Assembly: GCA_002309375.1 (NCBI GenBank)
Contig: DBXK01000017.1
Location: forward strand, 1 to 37,258
DNA from: Christensenella sp. UBA1214
GTDB taxonomy: Bacteria > Bacillota > Clostridia > Christensenellales > CAG-138
DNA length: 37,258 nucleotides
Reading direction: 5' to 3'
A model generated the notes under the pieces. It did no database searches, was not told where the DNA came from, and saw only the letters and a program-made list of their open reading frames with translations. Below, in pieces: positions 20,965-30,246 of the stretch. The translations under genes were made by a program, and so were the position numbers. The number at the start of each line of letters is the position of its first letter. Position 1 is the stretch's first letter.

Positions 20965-21528
20965 ATGGCAAAAAGAGACGGAAAAACTATCCTGCTAGGT
21001 TCCGGCGATTCCTACCTCATGGAATTTGCCAATTCGATGCCGACGAGGGAACAGCTCTTCATTGAAGCCAACCGTGCGGGATACACAAAGGGCGGCGCAG
21101 CGCTGTCCTATGAGGAAACAACGCAGATGGAAACGGACGATCAGGGCTATGTTTCCAAGATCATAACGACCGACGAAAAAGCAAAGTTGAAACTCGGTTT
21201 GATCACATGGAACGCAACCACGATCGATAAAGTCGTCGATCGTGCCAAAGTAACCGAATCGAACGGAATCCGCACGGCGAAGATCGGCGGTAAGGGCAAC
21301 GAGAAGGGCAAATACTATGTTGCCGGATTCCATCACCACGATGAAAAAGACGGCGACGTCTGGGTCCGTATTATGGGCCGCAATGAAGCCGGCTTGAACC
21401 TGACATTCGGTAAGGATGGCGCGACGCTCGTCGAGCCGGAGTTCACGGCGCTTCCGCATGACACCGACGGCACCCTCATCATCTATGACGAAGAGATACC
21501 GGTCGCATCTGGCAATTCGCCCACCTGA
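20965..21528 (+). CDS. Major tail tube protein
   Basis: A 187-aa beta-rich protein directly before the tail chaperones, the place of the tube protein in siphoviruses. Typical features are an N-terminal GDSYLMEF strand, GGAALSYEETTQ, and a C-terminal LVEPEFTALPHDTDGTLIIYDEE. Followed by a strong UUCG-loop terminator. RBS aaaggagc precedes the ATG. Confidence 0.85.
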   Translation: MAKRDGKTILLGSGDSYLMEFANSMPTREQLFIEANRAGYTKGGAALSYEETTQMETDDQGYVSKIITTDEKAKLKLGLITWNATTIDKVVDRAKVTESNGIRTAKIGGKGNEKGKYYVAGFHHHDEKDGDVWVRIMGRNEAGLNLTFGKDGATLVEPEFTALPHDTDGTLIIYDEEIPVASGNSPT

Positions 21529-21535
21529 TAGACAC

Positions 21536-21563
21536 AATGAGGGGCTTCGGCCCCTCATTTTTT
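21536..21563 (+). terminator. UUCG intrinsic terminator after the tail tube gene
   Basis: Ten-base-pair stem aatgaggggc/gcccctcatt (21536-21545, 21550-21559) with loop ttcg and a following T tract. It sits inside the late operon, so it probably lowers transcription of the downstream tail genes relative to capsid and tube protein rather than stopping it. Confidence 0.85.
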
Positions 21564-21595
21564 CCGCAAAAAGCATTTTAAAAGGGGAAATAGAA

Positions 21596-21967
21596 ATGGC
21601 TGTTATCAAGAGATTCAATTTCATGGAGGCGTCGATGCCTCTCATGCATATCGATCTGCCGGGGCAGAGCCTCGATATTTTCTGCCCGTCGAAGAGCGAC
21701 CTCGAACGCTTTCTGGCGTCGAACGACCGTCTGATCGGGGCGATGGAAGCGATTAACGGCGGGAAAGAGCCGACCGAAGAGGATGGCGAAAAGGCCGTTA
21801 TGGATGCGTTTGACGCAAGCGCCGAGCTGATGAGCTACAACACGGCCGGTGTAAAGATCACCGGAAAGGATCTGCTTGAAAAATTCGGAGTGACCGGTGA
21901 AGCGTTGATCGCGTTTATCACGGCATACACCGATTTTATCAAGACCATCGTCGAATCAAAAAACTGA
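21596..21967 (+). CDS. Tail assembly chaperone (gpG-like)
   Basis: A 123-aa protein between tube and tape-measure genes, the place of lambda gpG-type chaperones. Its ATG at 21596 has aaggggaa upstream. It ends in ESKN with the classical slippery heptamer A_AAA_AAC (21958-21964) right before the stop TGA, so a fraction of ribosomes should shift to the -1 frame and make a longer protein (next entries). Confidence 0.88.
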   Translation: MAVIKRFNFMEASMPLMHIDLPGQSLDIFCPSKSDLERFLASNDRLIGAMEAINGGKEPTEEDGEKAVMDAFDASAELMSYNTAGVKITGKDLLEKFGVTGEALIAFITAYTDFIKTIVESKN

Positions 21968-22005
21968 GGCTGCCGCACAATCCTTTTTTTCAGGATGACG
22001 GCGGC
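21958..22005 (+). promoter_or_regulatory. -1 programmed ribosomal frameshift signal
   Basis: Slippery A_AAA_AAC at 21958-21964 lies in the correct zero-frame phase. After 4 nt a stem GCTGCCG (21969-21975)/CGGCGGC (21999-22005) encloses an inner perfect stem ATCCT/AGGAT (21980-21984/21992-21996). Slippery site, short spacer and downstream stem-loop are the complete known signal. Confidence 0.88.
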
Positions 22006-22254
22006 AACGAATACATCGCAATTTCCGCGTTTGAGCACCTCGTCGCAGAGTATACCGGGCTCAGTTTTTTCGAGATCCAGGAACTTAACTTCTACGACTG
22101 GCTCGTGCTCCGGCGCGATGCATTTATAACGAAATTCAACGCGACCGAAGCCGGCCGCGAATACCTCGATACGGCATGGAGGCTCGAACAGACCGAGCCT
22201 GACCGTGAGCAGCTTCGGAGAAGATACGGAAGGAAGGAGCCGACCGACAAATGA
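21964..22254 (+). CDS. Tail chaperone frameshift extension (gpGT-like)
   Basis: Reached by -1 frameshifting at 21964, this frame has no start codon of its own. It adds 96 residues (beginning LRLPHNPFFQDDGGNEY, containing AEYTGLSFFEIQ and FYDWLVLRRDAF) to the 123-aa upstream protein, giving a 219-aa GT-type fusion. The extension is conserved in kind among siphovirus chaperones, where it contacts the tape measure and tail tube. Its stop overlaps the tape-measure start (ATGA). Confidence 0.88.
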   Translation: MRLPHNPFFQDDGGNEYIAISAFEHLVAEYTGLSFFEIQELNFYDWLVLRRDAFITKFNATEAGREYLDTAWRLEQTEPDREQLRRRYGRKEPTDK

Positions 22255-25200
22255 GCAAGAAGCAGATCGCAGGCCTGACCATTGAGATCGGCGGCGACAC
22301 AACACAGCTCGGCAAGGCGCTGAACGACGTGGACAAGCGCTCGAAGGCGCTATCAACGGAGCTCGGGGAGATCAACAAGCTCCTGAAGCTCGACCCGACC
22401 AATACCGAGCTTTTGGCGCAGAAGCAGAAGGTGCTGACCGACGCGATCGGCAATACCAAAGACCGCCTCGAGCTGCTTAAAAAGGCGCACGAAGACGCTG
22501 CCGAAGCCGCGAAAAACGGCAGCGGAGAGGCTGAGGAAACGATGCGCGCTCTCGAAAGAGAGATCATCGCGACCGAGCAGAAACTGAACGGCTATGAGAA
22601 CGCCGCGAAGGATACCGAGGACGCGCTGAACGGCCTCGGCGACGGCGCGAAGGAAGCCGCCGAAAAGACCGGCGATCTCAAAAAAGAGACGGAAAAGAGC
22701 GACGAAGAGCTCGAAAAGGAAAAAAAGGCTGCCGAAGAAGCACGCCAAAAGCTCGGCGATCTCGCCGAAAAAGGCGCGGATAAAGCCACAACAGCCATCA
22801 AAGCGCTTGCAGCCGCCGCGGTCGGCGCTGTCGCCGCGATCGGCAAGCTCGTTTTGAGCGAGGCGGAAGCCGCCGATAATCTTGTCGATCTTTCCGAGAA
22901 GACCGGGTTGAGCACCGAGACGCTGCAGAAATACAGCTACGCCGCCTCCATGAGCGGAACAACGCTTGAAACTCTGACCGGCGCGCAGACGAAGCTGATC
23001 AAGAGCATGGCAAGCGCTCAAAAGGGCACCGGTGACGCCGCAAAGGCGTTTCAGACGCTCGGCGTGCGCGTAACCGACGCAAACGGTCAGCTCCGCAACA
23101 GCGAGGACGTCTTCAACGACGCGCTAAACGCTCTCGGCCACGTTGGAAACGAGACCGAGCGCGACGCTCTGGCGATGCAGATCTTCGGCAAGTCCGCGCG
23201 CGAGCTGAATCCGCTGATCAATGCCGGCGAAGACGCTCTGAAGCGTTTCGGCGATGAGGCGGAGAACCTCGGCGCAGTCGTTTCTGACGACGCAGTCGGC
23301 GCGTTGAATGATCTCAATACCGAGGTCAAAAAGACAGAAGCGCAGTTTTCCGCACTCAAAACTGAGACGGCAGCGGAGTTCGCGCCGATCATGGTCGAGC
23401 TCTTCAAAAGATTCCAAGAACTGATCAAGAAGGTAAAAGCCGAACTCAAGAAACCCGAAGTCAAGGACGCAATCAAAAAGCTCGGCAAAGCGATCATCGA
23501 GCTCGTTGAAAAAGGCATCAAGGTCGTCATAAAGATACTGCCGACGCTCGCAAAGATTGTCACGTTGTTGGTCAGCAACCTCAAAACATTGCTGATCGTT
23601 TTAGGGTCACTTTGGGCGATATTTAAGGGCGTAGCCGTTGTATCGAAACTGATCAGTGCCTTTAAAACGATGGGAACGGTCGTTAAATCGTTGACAGGCG
23701 CAACGGCCTCGGCGACGGCGGCCCAAACTGGTTTAAATACAGCCATGCTTACCGGCAAAACGATAGCCGCAGGCTTAGTCGGGGCCATCGTAGCGCTCGC
23801 TGCCGCGCTTTTTGCGTATGGCGCGGCTTGGATCAAGTCGAGAAACGAAATGCTCTTTGCAAGCATGGATGAGATCACCGATGCAGTCAAAGAGACGACC
23901 GAGAAGCTCAACGAAGCTAAGGAGGCATACAAAAACTCAGCTGACGAAGCGGCCGCTTCTGCAACTATTGCCGAGCGATATGTTGGCAGGTTGGAAGAGC
24001 TCGAAAAGCAGACAAAGTTGACGAAAGAAGAGCAGGCGGAGTACAACGGACTTGTCGCCGCACTGCGAGAAATAATGCCCGAGCTCAGCCTTGAGCAAGA
24101 CGAACACACGGGCATGCTAAAAAATGGCGCAGCAGCGTTGCGAGAGCAGATCGATCTCCTAAAAGAGAGGCTGTTACTGGAAGCGCAGTATGATCTTGTA
24201 AAGGAGAGTGTTGCTGCCCAGGTCTCGGCTCAAAAAAACCTGATCAAAGCGCAAAAAACGTATAATGCCTATTTTGCCGGAGAAGTTGAAAAATTCAAAG
24301 ATATTATTTATCGACTTAATAACGGCGACTCGAAAATAAAAGCAAGTGTTACGGCTGACGAGTTTAATTGGGCAAAGAACTATGCGGACGCAATGGGCGG
24401 CTTGTCGATGACCACATGGGAATTCGAGAAGCAGCAAAAAGCTGCCGCCGAGGCTCTGAACGAGGCACAAGTTGCATATGACAAATGCAGCACCGAAACA
24501 GACGAGCTTATAGTATCCTATCAAGAGGCTGCGAGTGCTGCTGGAATACTATCAGGAAACAACGCCGAATCGACTGAAACAGTTGACGGGCTGGCTGATG
24601 CCACCGCGAACTTGACGGACAAAATCAAAGAGGCGTCAACAGCCGCTGCTGAAGCCGGCAATAAGCATTTCGAGACGCTCAAAAACGCCGCGCAGAATAT
24701 GTTCGACGTCATCGACACGGGCAACGCAAGGTCGATGGAAGAGCTGATCGGCAACATGAAGAAAAACAAAGAGGCCGTCGACAAATGGCATGAGAACCTC
24801 AAAAAGCTCTATGAACGCGGCGCCTCGGCCGAATTCGTCCAGTATCTTGAAAACCTCGGTCTCGGATACGCTGAAACCGTCGACACGATCGCAAATTCAA
24901 CCGATGAAGAGCTCGAAGAGCTGACAAGCACCTGGACCGACGCAGCTTCCGACGCAGAAAAGCTCGGTAAAGATTGGGGCCGAGCGGTCTACCAGGGCAT
25001 GATCAAAGGCATGCGCCTCGAGTCGAGTAACGTCATTTCGGAGCTGCACGGACTTGCGACGCGCATGCGTCACACGATGCAGAACGACCTCGGCATTCAT
25101 TCACCATCGACAGTATTCGAAGGCATGGGCGGAAACTCGATGCTCGGCCTGATCGGCGGCATTCGGAAAAAACTGCCCGAGCTGCGGGAGATGATGCATT

Positions 25201-25484
25201 CCGCCTCCGACACGATGCGGCAGGGCTACGATCCCGGTGCGCTCACGGCGGCGCTGCCGAACCCGCTCGCGCTCGAGCGGTCGTTCTCTGCCTATCCGTC
25301 GTCGCAGGCACAGGCGGCGGAACAGCTTTCCTCCGGCCTCGGCGCGAAGCTCGACCGGATACTCGCCGCGATCGAGGCGGGGCAGATCATAGCGATCGAC
25401 GGCGACCGCTTTGTCGGCGCAACGCTTGATCGGTTTGATAACGCGCTCGGCAGGAACGCGATTCTTGCGGGAAGAGGTGCTTGA
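22251..25484 (+). CDS. Tape measure protein
   Basis: A 1077-aa protein that sets tail length and passes into the host membrane on infection. An N-terminal coiled coil (about 20-175) precedes hydrophobic segments at about 183-202, 440-470 and 505-530; the rest is mostly Ala/Glu/Lys-rich helix. No lysozyme or peptidase motif is visible. By the usual 1.5 angstrom per residue it implies a tail of about 160 nm (inference). About 24190-24560 is more AT-rich and coded in different style, suggesting mosaic exchange. Confidence 0.93.
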   Translation: MSKKQIAGLTIEIGGDTTQLGKALNDVDKRSKALSTELGEINKLLKLDPTNTELLAQKQKVLTDAIGNTKDRLELLKKAHEDAAEAAKNGSGEAEETMRALEREIIATEQKLNGYENAAKDTEDALNGLGDGAKEAAEKTGDLKKETEKSDEELEKEKKAAEEARQKLGDLAEKGADKATTAIKALAAAAVGAVAAIGKLVLSEAEAADNLVDLSEKTGLSTETLQKYSYAASMSGTTLETLTGAQTKLIKSMASAQKGTGDAAKAFQTLGVRVTDANGQLRNSEDVFNDALNALGHVGNETERDALAMQIFGKSARELNPLINAGEDALKRFGDEAENLGAVVSDDAVGALNDLNTEVKKTEAQFSALKTETAAEFAPIMVELFKRFQELIKKVKAELKKPEVKDAIKKLGKAIIELVEKGIKVVIKILPTLAKIVTLLVSNLKTLLIVLGSLWAIFKGVAVVSKLISAFKTMGTVVKSLTGATASATAAQTGLNTAMLTGKTIAAGLVGAIVALAAALFAYGAAWIKSRNEMLFASMDEITDAVKETTEKLNEAKEAYKNSADEAAASATIAERYVGRLEELEKQTKLTKEEQAEYNGLVAALREIMPELSLEQDEHTGMLKNGAAALREQIDLLKERLLLEAQYDLVKESVAAQVSAQKNLIKAQKTYNAYFAGEVEKFKDIIYRLNNGDSKIKASVTADEFNWAKNYADAMGGLSMTTWEFEKQQKAAAEALNEAQVAYDKCSTETDELIVSYQEAASAAGILSGNNAESTETVDGLADATANLTDKIKEASTAAAEAGNKHFETLKNAAQNMFDVIDTGNARSMEELIGNMKKNKEAVDKWHENLKKLYERGASAEFVQYLENLGLGYAETVDTIANSTDEELEELTSTWTDAASDAEKLGKDWGRAVYQGMIKGMRLESSNVISELHGLATRMRHTMQNDLGIHSPSTVFEGMGGNSMLGLIGGIRKKLPELREMMHSASDTMRQGYDPGALTAALPNPLALERSFSAYPSSQAQAAEQLSSGLGAKLDRILAAIEAGQIIAIDGDRFVGATLDRFDNALGRNAILAGRGA

Positions 25485-26197
25485 TGAAACTATTTAAAAC
25501 GAGGAGGAATCTCCGCTTTTTAAACGAGCTCGGCGCGCTGGTATACGACACGGCCTTCACCGGCCCATGGACTCTCGAGGAACTGAGCCTTTCTGCACCC
25601 GAGAAGCAGACCAATTACATTCAGATTCCCGGGCGCGACGGCGCGCTCGATCTCTATGACGGTCTGACCGGAGGCGAGCCGCACTACAAGCAGAGGACAC
25701 TGACAGCCCGCCTGACCTGCAGCGAAAAGCAGCGAAAAGATCGTCTCGAGCTTGTTGACGATATCGTCAATACGCTCGACGGCTTTGCCTTCCGGATCAT
25801 TCTGCCAGACGACCCGACGCGCTACATCCGCGGCGTCTGCTCTGTTACTGTCGAATACAACGATCCGAATCACTGCGGGGTGCTGATTACGGCGCTGTGC
25901 GATCCTTGGAGGATATCCCTGAGCAGTGTGAGTATCGATCTTGAAGCATCGGAGACGGCCCGGACGGTCATCCTCAAAAACAGCGGGAGGCGATTGGTGC
26001 TCCCGGTCATGGCGGGATACGCGGCATCTCCGAATATGCCGAACATCTCGGTCTCGTGCGGTACATACAGCGCGACTGTCACGGACTATCAAGCGCACGT
26101 GATCGACGAGCTCGCAATGGGATATAAGCAGAGCCGGATCGTGACATATTCCGGCTCCGGTCATCTCGTCTTCCAATGGCGGGAGGCGATCCTATGA
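25484..26197 (+). CDS. Distal tail protein (Dit-like)
   Basis: A 237-aa protein right after the tape measure. NYIQIPGRDGALDLYDGLTGGEPHYKQRTLTARL is the characteristic N-terminal region of Dit/YomH-type proteins that form the hub at the tail tip. The ATG at 25484 overlaps the tape-measure stop; the TTG at 25481 is rejected. Overlaps Tal by 4 bp. Confidence 0.85.
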   Translation: MKLFKTRRNLRFLNELGALVYDTAFTGPWTLEELSLSAPEKQTNYIQIPGRDGALDLYDGLTGGEPHYKQRTLTARLTCSEKQRKDRLELVDDIVNTLDGFAFRIILPDDPTRYIRGVCSVTVEYNDPNHCGVLITALCDPWRISLSSVSIDLEASETARTVILKNSGRRLVLPVMAGYAASPNMPNISVSCGTYSATVTDYQAHVIDELAMGYKQSRIVTYSGSGHLVFQWREAIL

Positions 26198-27297
26198 TCA
26201 CCGTCAAACTGATTAACGCGCTCGGTGAAACTACAGTCTACGACAGCCGACGCGACGAGCAGGCGCTGAGCAAGCTCACGACCGCGGACAAGCTCAACAC
26301 GGCAGGATCGGCGGAGATCGCATTTCCGGCTGGCCATTTCAACGCTTCGTCGCTCGACTCGTTGATCGTGCCATTTCGCACGGTCGTCGAGATCATGCTG
26401 ACCGACGATACGTTCCGCGGCGAAACGCTTTTGTTCCGCGGGCGGGCGCTGCTGCCGTCAAGGGATTTTTTTCGCACTCTGACAGTGCACTGCGAGGGGG
26501 AATACAACTTCCTTTGCGATTCCGTCGTCGATGCCGGCACGCTTACCGGAACGCCGTCCGCACTGCTCTCGTCGCTGATCACAGCGCACAACTCGCAGGT
26601 CGACGTATTCAAACGCTTCACGGTCGGCACTGTGAGCGTTTCTCCGTCCGTCGATCCGTCGGTTGAACTCAAAGAGGCGACGTCAACAGCGGCAGCGCTG
26701 ACGAAGCTCATCGAGCAGGTCGGCGGAGTAATTCGCTTTGACACGGTCAACGGCAGCCGGACGATCTCGTGGCTCGCTTCAGACGGAGCAAATCCGCAGC
26801 AGATCCATTACGGCGCAAATTTGCTCGACCTGAAGGCCGAGTATGCGAACACGGAGCTCTGCACGCGCGTCATTCCATACGGCAAAGCGACCGACGGCGT
26901 TCGGCTTCAACTGCCGTCCCCGGGCTACGTCGAGGATGCAGACGCGCAGACGATCTACGGCATTATCGCAAAAGCGGTTGTGTTCAACGAGTGCGAAACT
27001 GTCGCAGATCTTACAGCAAAGGCGACGGAATATCTCAACGAGCACAAATCCCCGGTGAGCTCGCTCACCGTCAACGCCGTGGATCTCTCGGCAACCGGTC
27101 AGCCGTGGGACGATAGCACCGTTGTGGACACGACGCCATGGGTCGTCGGCAAGACGATCACGATCAAATCAGCGCCGCACGGCATAAACGGTGCCTGGCT
27201 CTTAACGGAACGCACGCACGACCTGCTCAATCCCTCTAACGACAGGATCACGCTCGGCACTCCGCCGACGCCGATCTCCTCGATCGTCAACCAGTAG
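26194..27297 (+). CDS. Tail-associated hub protein (Tal/prophage endopeptidase type)
   Basis: A 367-aa protein with the N-terminal hub fold of Tal/gp27-like proteins (ITVKLINALGETTVYDSR, EIAFPAGHFN, CEGEYNFLCDSV, TRVIPYGKA). It carries no extra C-terminal enzyme domain, so wall cleavage is probably done by the NlpC/P60 tail protein downstream. Start at 26194 with gggaggcg. Confidence 0.82.
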   Translation: MITVKLINALGETTVYDSRRDEQALSKLTTADKLNTAGSAEIAFPAGHFNASSLDSLIVPFRTVVEIMLTDDTFRGETLLFRGRALLPSRDFFRTLTVHCEGEYNFLCDSVVDAGTLTGTPSALLSSLITAHNSQVDVFKRFTVGTVSVSPSVDPSVELKEATSTAAALTKLIEQVGGVIRFDTVNGSRTISWLASDGANPQQIHYGANLLDLKAEYANTELCTRVIPYGKATDGVRLQLPSPGYVEDADAQTIYGIIAKAVVFNECETVADLTAKATEYLNEHKSPVSSLTVNAVDLSATGQPWDDSTVVDTTPWVVGKTITIKSAPHGINGAWLLTERTHDLLNPSNDRITLGTPPTPISSIVNQ

Positions 27298-27306
27298 GAG
27301 GCATAA

Positions 27307-28935
27307 ATGCTCAATATCAATGCTACCGTCATAAACCACGGAATGACGATGACCAATGCAAGCGGCGGAGTTGCTCCGACCCTTCCGACCGGCTCTTCCG
27401 GCGTGGACGCGATCAGCTTCGCGATCACCGGAGCTGAATGGACAGGCGCGACACTGTACGCCTATTTCTGGCAGGATCCGGGAGCTGTCTATAAAGTCAC
27501 CGTATCAAACAGCGCCGCGGAGATCCCCGCGGAGGTCCTGATCACACCCGGCGTCGTTTATGTTGCTCTCGCCGGCGATAAAACCGGCGGGGCGAGGATC
27601 AGCACCAACGCCTGCCTTTTCACAGCGGAGCAAGGCGCTCTGACGGCGGAATCGGCGCCTGCGCCGACGCATTCGATGTTCGAAGCCGCTGTCGACGCGG
27701 CTGTCGCGGAAATCACAGCGGACGTCACCGCAGCCGTGAGCTCGCGCATCAACGCACTGTCCGCTTCCGCAACAGCGGAGTTCCCGGTAGTGTTGGCCGA
27801 CGTGACCTCGTGGGCGATCGGCGCGATCAACAGCAGCGGAGCTCCGATCGATTCAACCAAATATCTCCGTTCCGCATATCGCCGCATACGGTCACGGCAA
27901 ATGTTGTATCTGCCGGATACGGACTGGCGAATCAAAGTTTTTTGTTACACGACAAACAGCGAGAGCGGGTTCGTCAAAAGCATCGGCTATCAGGACGCGA
28001 GCGAGGGGATCATCGTCGACCCGTTTTCCGACGGCGGGGACATTTATCGCACATGCGTCTGCAAAAAAGACGGATCCGTCCTCAGCGACGCAGACAAAAA
28101 CCACGTTGCGGCTGCGTTCCAGTTCCGCCTTGCAACGGATACGTCGCTGAGCTCTGCCGGATATCCCGCAGATGCAGCTGCGGCCGCAAGCAGGATTAAA
28201 AACCGCATCTCCTCCCTTGACGAGCTGGCGTGGGGCGGGAAAACCTACCGCGATATTTTCGTCAACGGCGATCTTTTGCATGGAGAGGGCCTTTTTGAGA
28301 GCGGCAGCCTCGATTATTGGACGGTACAAGGCGAGCCGTCGCTTCTCGACAACGACGGCAATCACGTGCTGGACTGCAGCAGCACCGGCGAGACCTGCAG
28401 AGTCAGAAGTGCAAGCTTCACGGTGCCGGCTGCGGCGCGCAGATCCATGTTTGTGGCCGTGAAAGCCAACGTCCTATCGGTATCCGACGCCGGCTCGCGA
28501 GGATTTGGCGTTTCGAGCAGCAGCAGCGAGTCATATGGAGGGCTGCCCTATACCAAGGGGCTGGTTACGACTGTTACAAACGGATATATAACATTGGGCG
28601 GAGTCTACGCATATACGTCAGGCATCACCTCGGGATACCAGGACATGGTTTACATAGGCAACAACGGCACGGGCATAAGCGGCCATGCCGCTTATGACAA
28701 TGCGGTTTGGATCAATCTCTATAATGTATTCGGCGCGTCTGCGCCTACGGAAGACGAAATGCTCGAGCTCTACGAGACATTTGTCGCATACGTGAGCAGA
28801 TTCAAGCCGGCCGAAGTTAAAAGCAATTTGAGCCCCGATTTTAAATCGGCACTTCTGGCATATCTGCGCTGCATCCCAACCGCAAGCGCAGAGGGCAAGG
28901 ACCTTTTTATCGCCCTCGAATCATCGTTGACCTAA
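27307..28935 (+). CDS. Baseplate/tail fiber protein
   Basis: A 542-aa protein. The N-terminal 115 residues form a beta-sandwich like baseplate upper proteins (EWTGATLYAYFWQDPGAVYKV, TPGVVYVALAGDK). A helical stretch follows (about 120-155), then a long beta-rich C-terminal part with a carbohydrate-binding-module-like section (LDYWTVQGEPSLLDNDGNHVLDCSS, about 330-400). Likely receptor-related; the receptor is unknown. Confidence 0.75.
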   Translation: MLNINATVINHGMTMTNASGGVAPTLPTGSSGVDAISFAITGAEWTGATLYAYFWQDPGAVYKVTVSNSAAEIPAEVLITPGVVYVALAGDKTGGARISTNACLFTAEQGALTAESAPAPTHSMFEAAVDAAVAEITADVTAAVSSRINALSASATAEFPVVLADVTSWAIGAINSSGAPIDSTKYLRSAYRRIRSRQMLYLPDTDWRIKVFCYTTNSESGFVKSIGYQDASEGIIVDPFSDGGDIYRTCVCKKDGSVLSDADKNHVAAAFQFRLATDTSLSSAGYPADAAAAASRIKNRISSLDELAWGGKTYRDIFVNGDLLHGEGLFESGSLDYWTVQGEPSLLDNDGNHVLDCSSTGETCRVRSASFTVPAAARRSMFVAVKANVLSVSDAGSRGFGVSSSSSESYGGLPYTKGLVTTVTNGYITLGGVYAYTSGITSGYQDMVYIGNNGTGISGHAAYDNAVWINLYNVFGASAPTEDEMLELYETFVAYVSRFKPAEVKSNLSPDFKSALLAYLRCIPTASAEGKDLFIALESSLT

Positions 28936-28944
28936 GGAGGCTGT

Positions 28945-30246
28945 ATGGCAGGACTATACGACTACAGCGGCACCCCGCTGGACATTTCAAGCAAAACCTC
29001 GCAGAGGAGCAATCCGGCGCTTGTCACACAATTCCTGGATAACGCCGCGACGTATTTGGGCCAGACGAGTTTTGTTTATGGGCAGAATACGATTTTCGAC
29101 AAAGCCACTTCAACGAATCAAATCGACTGCTCAACATATGTGATCTTGTGCCTGATGGGCTGGCCGTATGCTTCCACGCCATATGCGACCGGGGTCTATT
29201 GCGACCCATCCACGTGGACGCGAAATGCTGACTATATGTGGAGCATTAATCCCATGCTCTACCATGCGAGCAAGTACGCGGACGGATCATCGCGTGAGGC
29301 AAGCGTGCGCACGGCGGCGTCGATCGCAAGGTGGATGATCGATCGGGGCAGCTCTGTCGATATCGGCAACGGCCTGAGGGACGTTGAGCCGGGCGATATC
29401 GTATTCTGGGCACGAAGGGTTCGGGATACAGGCGAATGGTTGCAGCCCGATCGGTTCCTCCACATCAACCATGTCGGCATCGTGCGCACGAAGGAAGACG
29501 CCCCGGAGACATATACCTATACCGACGGCGAGGGCGTCGAGCAGACCGTTACATGGGATAAAAGCAAGTATCCCTATAAGCACGAGCTCCTGCAGGTGGC
29601 GACCGCAGAACCCTCTCCCTGCGTTGGAGGCCTCCTGGAGAGCGGCATGGAGGATCCGACGAATGTGTATGCCAGCAACGTTAATACTATCGTTTGCATT
29701 TGCAGGCCGGATCTCGGCGCTCTGTCCACCGCTTCAGGCGGCGGCTCCGGCCCGAGCCCGTACAACGCGACGCCAGAGATGGACAGCGCGGAAGGCGCTG
29801 CGGGCAATTCGCCGTATTACGCCCGCGGGAACCACAAGCATCCACGTGACACCTCAAAACTCAACAAAAATCAAGGAGTAGTAAACTCCGGGAAGATCCT
29901 CGGCGTCGGCTCCGATGGCGCCGTTTCGCCGATGGCCCTGTCCGAAGCCGGTGCCGCTCCGGCGATCGCCGAAGTCACGGTCTCGTCGGCAGGCGCGGTC
30001 ACACAGGAGTGCGCGGATAACACCATTTACACCTTCACGGGTGAGCTGACCTCTCTCACGCTCACACAGGCAACGGGCGCAAGGGAGTATCTCGTGATAT
30101 TTACCACAGGTTCGACCGCTCCGACCGTGACATTCCCTTCGGGCGTTGCGTTCCCCGATGCGCTGACCATCGAAGCGAATAAGCGATACGAAGTATCTGT
30201 CCGTGATGGGTATGCCGTCGCGCAAAGTTGGGCGGTGAGCGCATGA
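28945..30246 (+). CDS. NlpC/P60 tail peptidase fused to fiber domain
   Basis: A 433-aa protein. Residues about 25-240 form an NlpC/P60 cysteine peptidase: C62 (QIDCSTYV), PGDIVFWA and H176 (FLHINHVGIV). A GGGSGPSPYNATPEMDS linker with an SPYYARGNHKHP motif (a common tail-fiber repeat) leads to a beta-rich C-terminal domain (about 340-433, VSSAGAVTQECADNTIYTF...). It probably cuts peptidoglycan peptides at the tail tip. RBS aaggagg. Confidence 0.85.
   Translation: MAGLYDYSGTPLDISSKTSQRSNPALVTQFLDNAATYLGQTSFVYGQNTIFDKATSTNQIDCSTYVILCLMGWPYASTPYATGVYCDPSTWTRNADYMWSINPMLYHASKYADGSSREASVRTAASIARWMIDRGSSVDIGNGLRDVEPGDIVFWARRVRDTGEWLQPDRFLHINHVGIVRTKEDAPETYTYTDGEGVEQTVTWDKSKYPYKHELLQVATAEPSPCVGGLLESGMEDPTNVYASNVNTIVCICRPDLGALSTASGGGSGPSPYNATPEMDSAEGAAGNSPYYARGNHKHPRDTSKLNKNQGVVNSGKILGVGSDGAVSPMALSEAGAAPAIAEVTVSSAGAVTQECADNTIYTFTGELTSLTLTQATGAREYLVIFTTGSTAPTVTFPSGVAFPDALTIEANKRYEVSVRDGYAVAQSWAVSA

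Noticed and set aside
23087..24115. 342-aa minus-strand Ser-rich ORF
   Set aside because: Antisense shadow of the tape measure gene.
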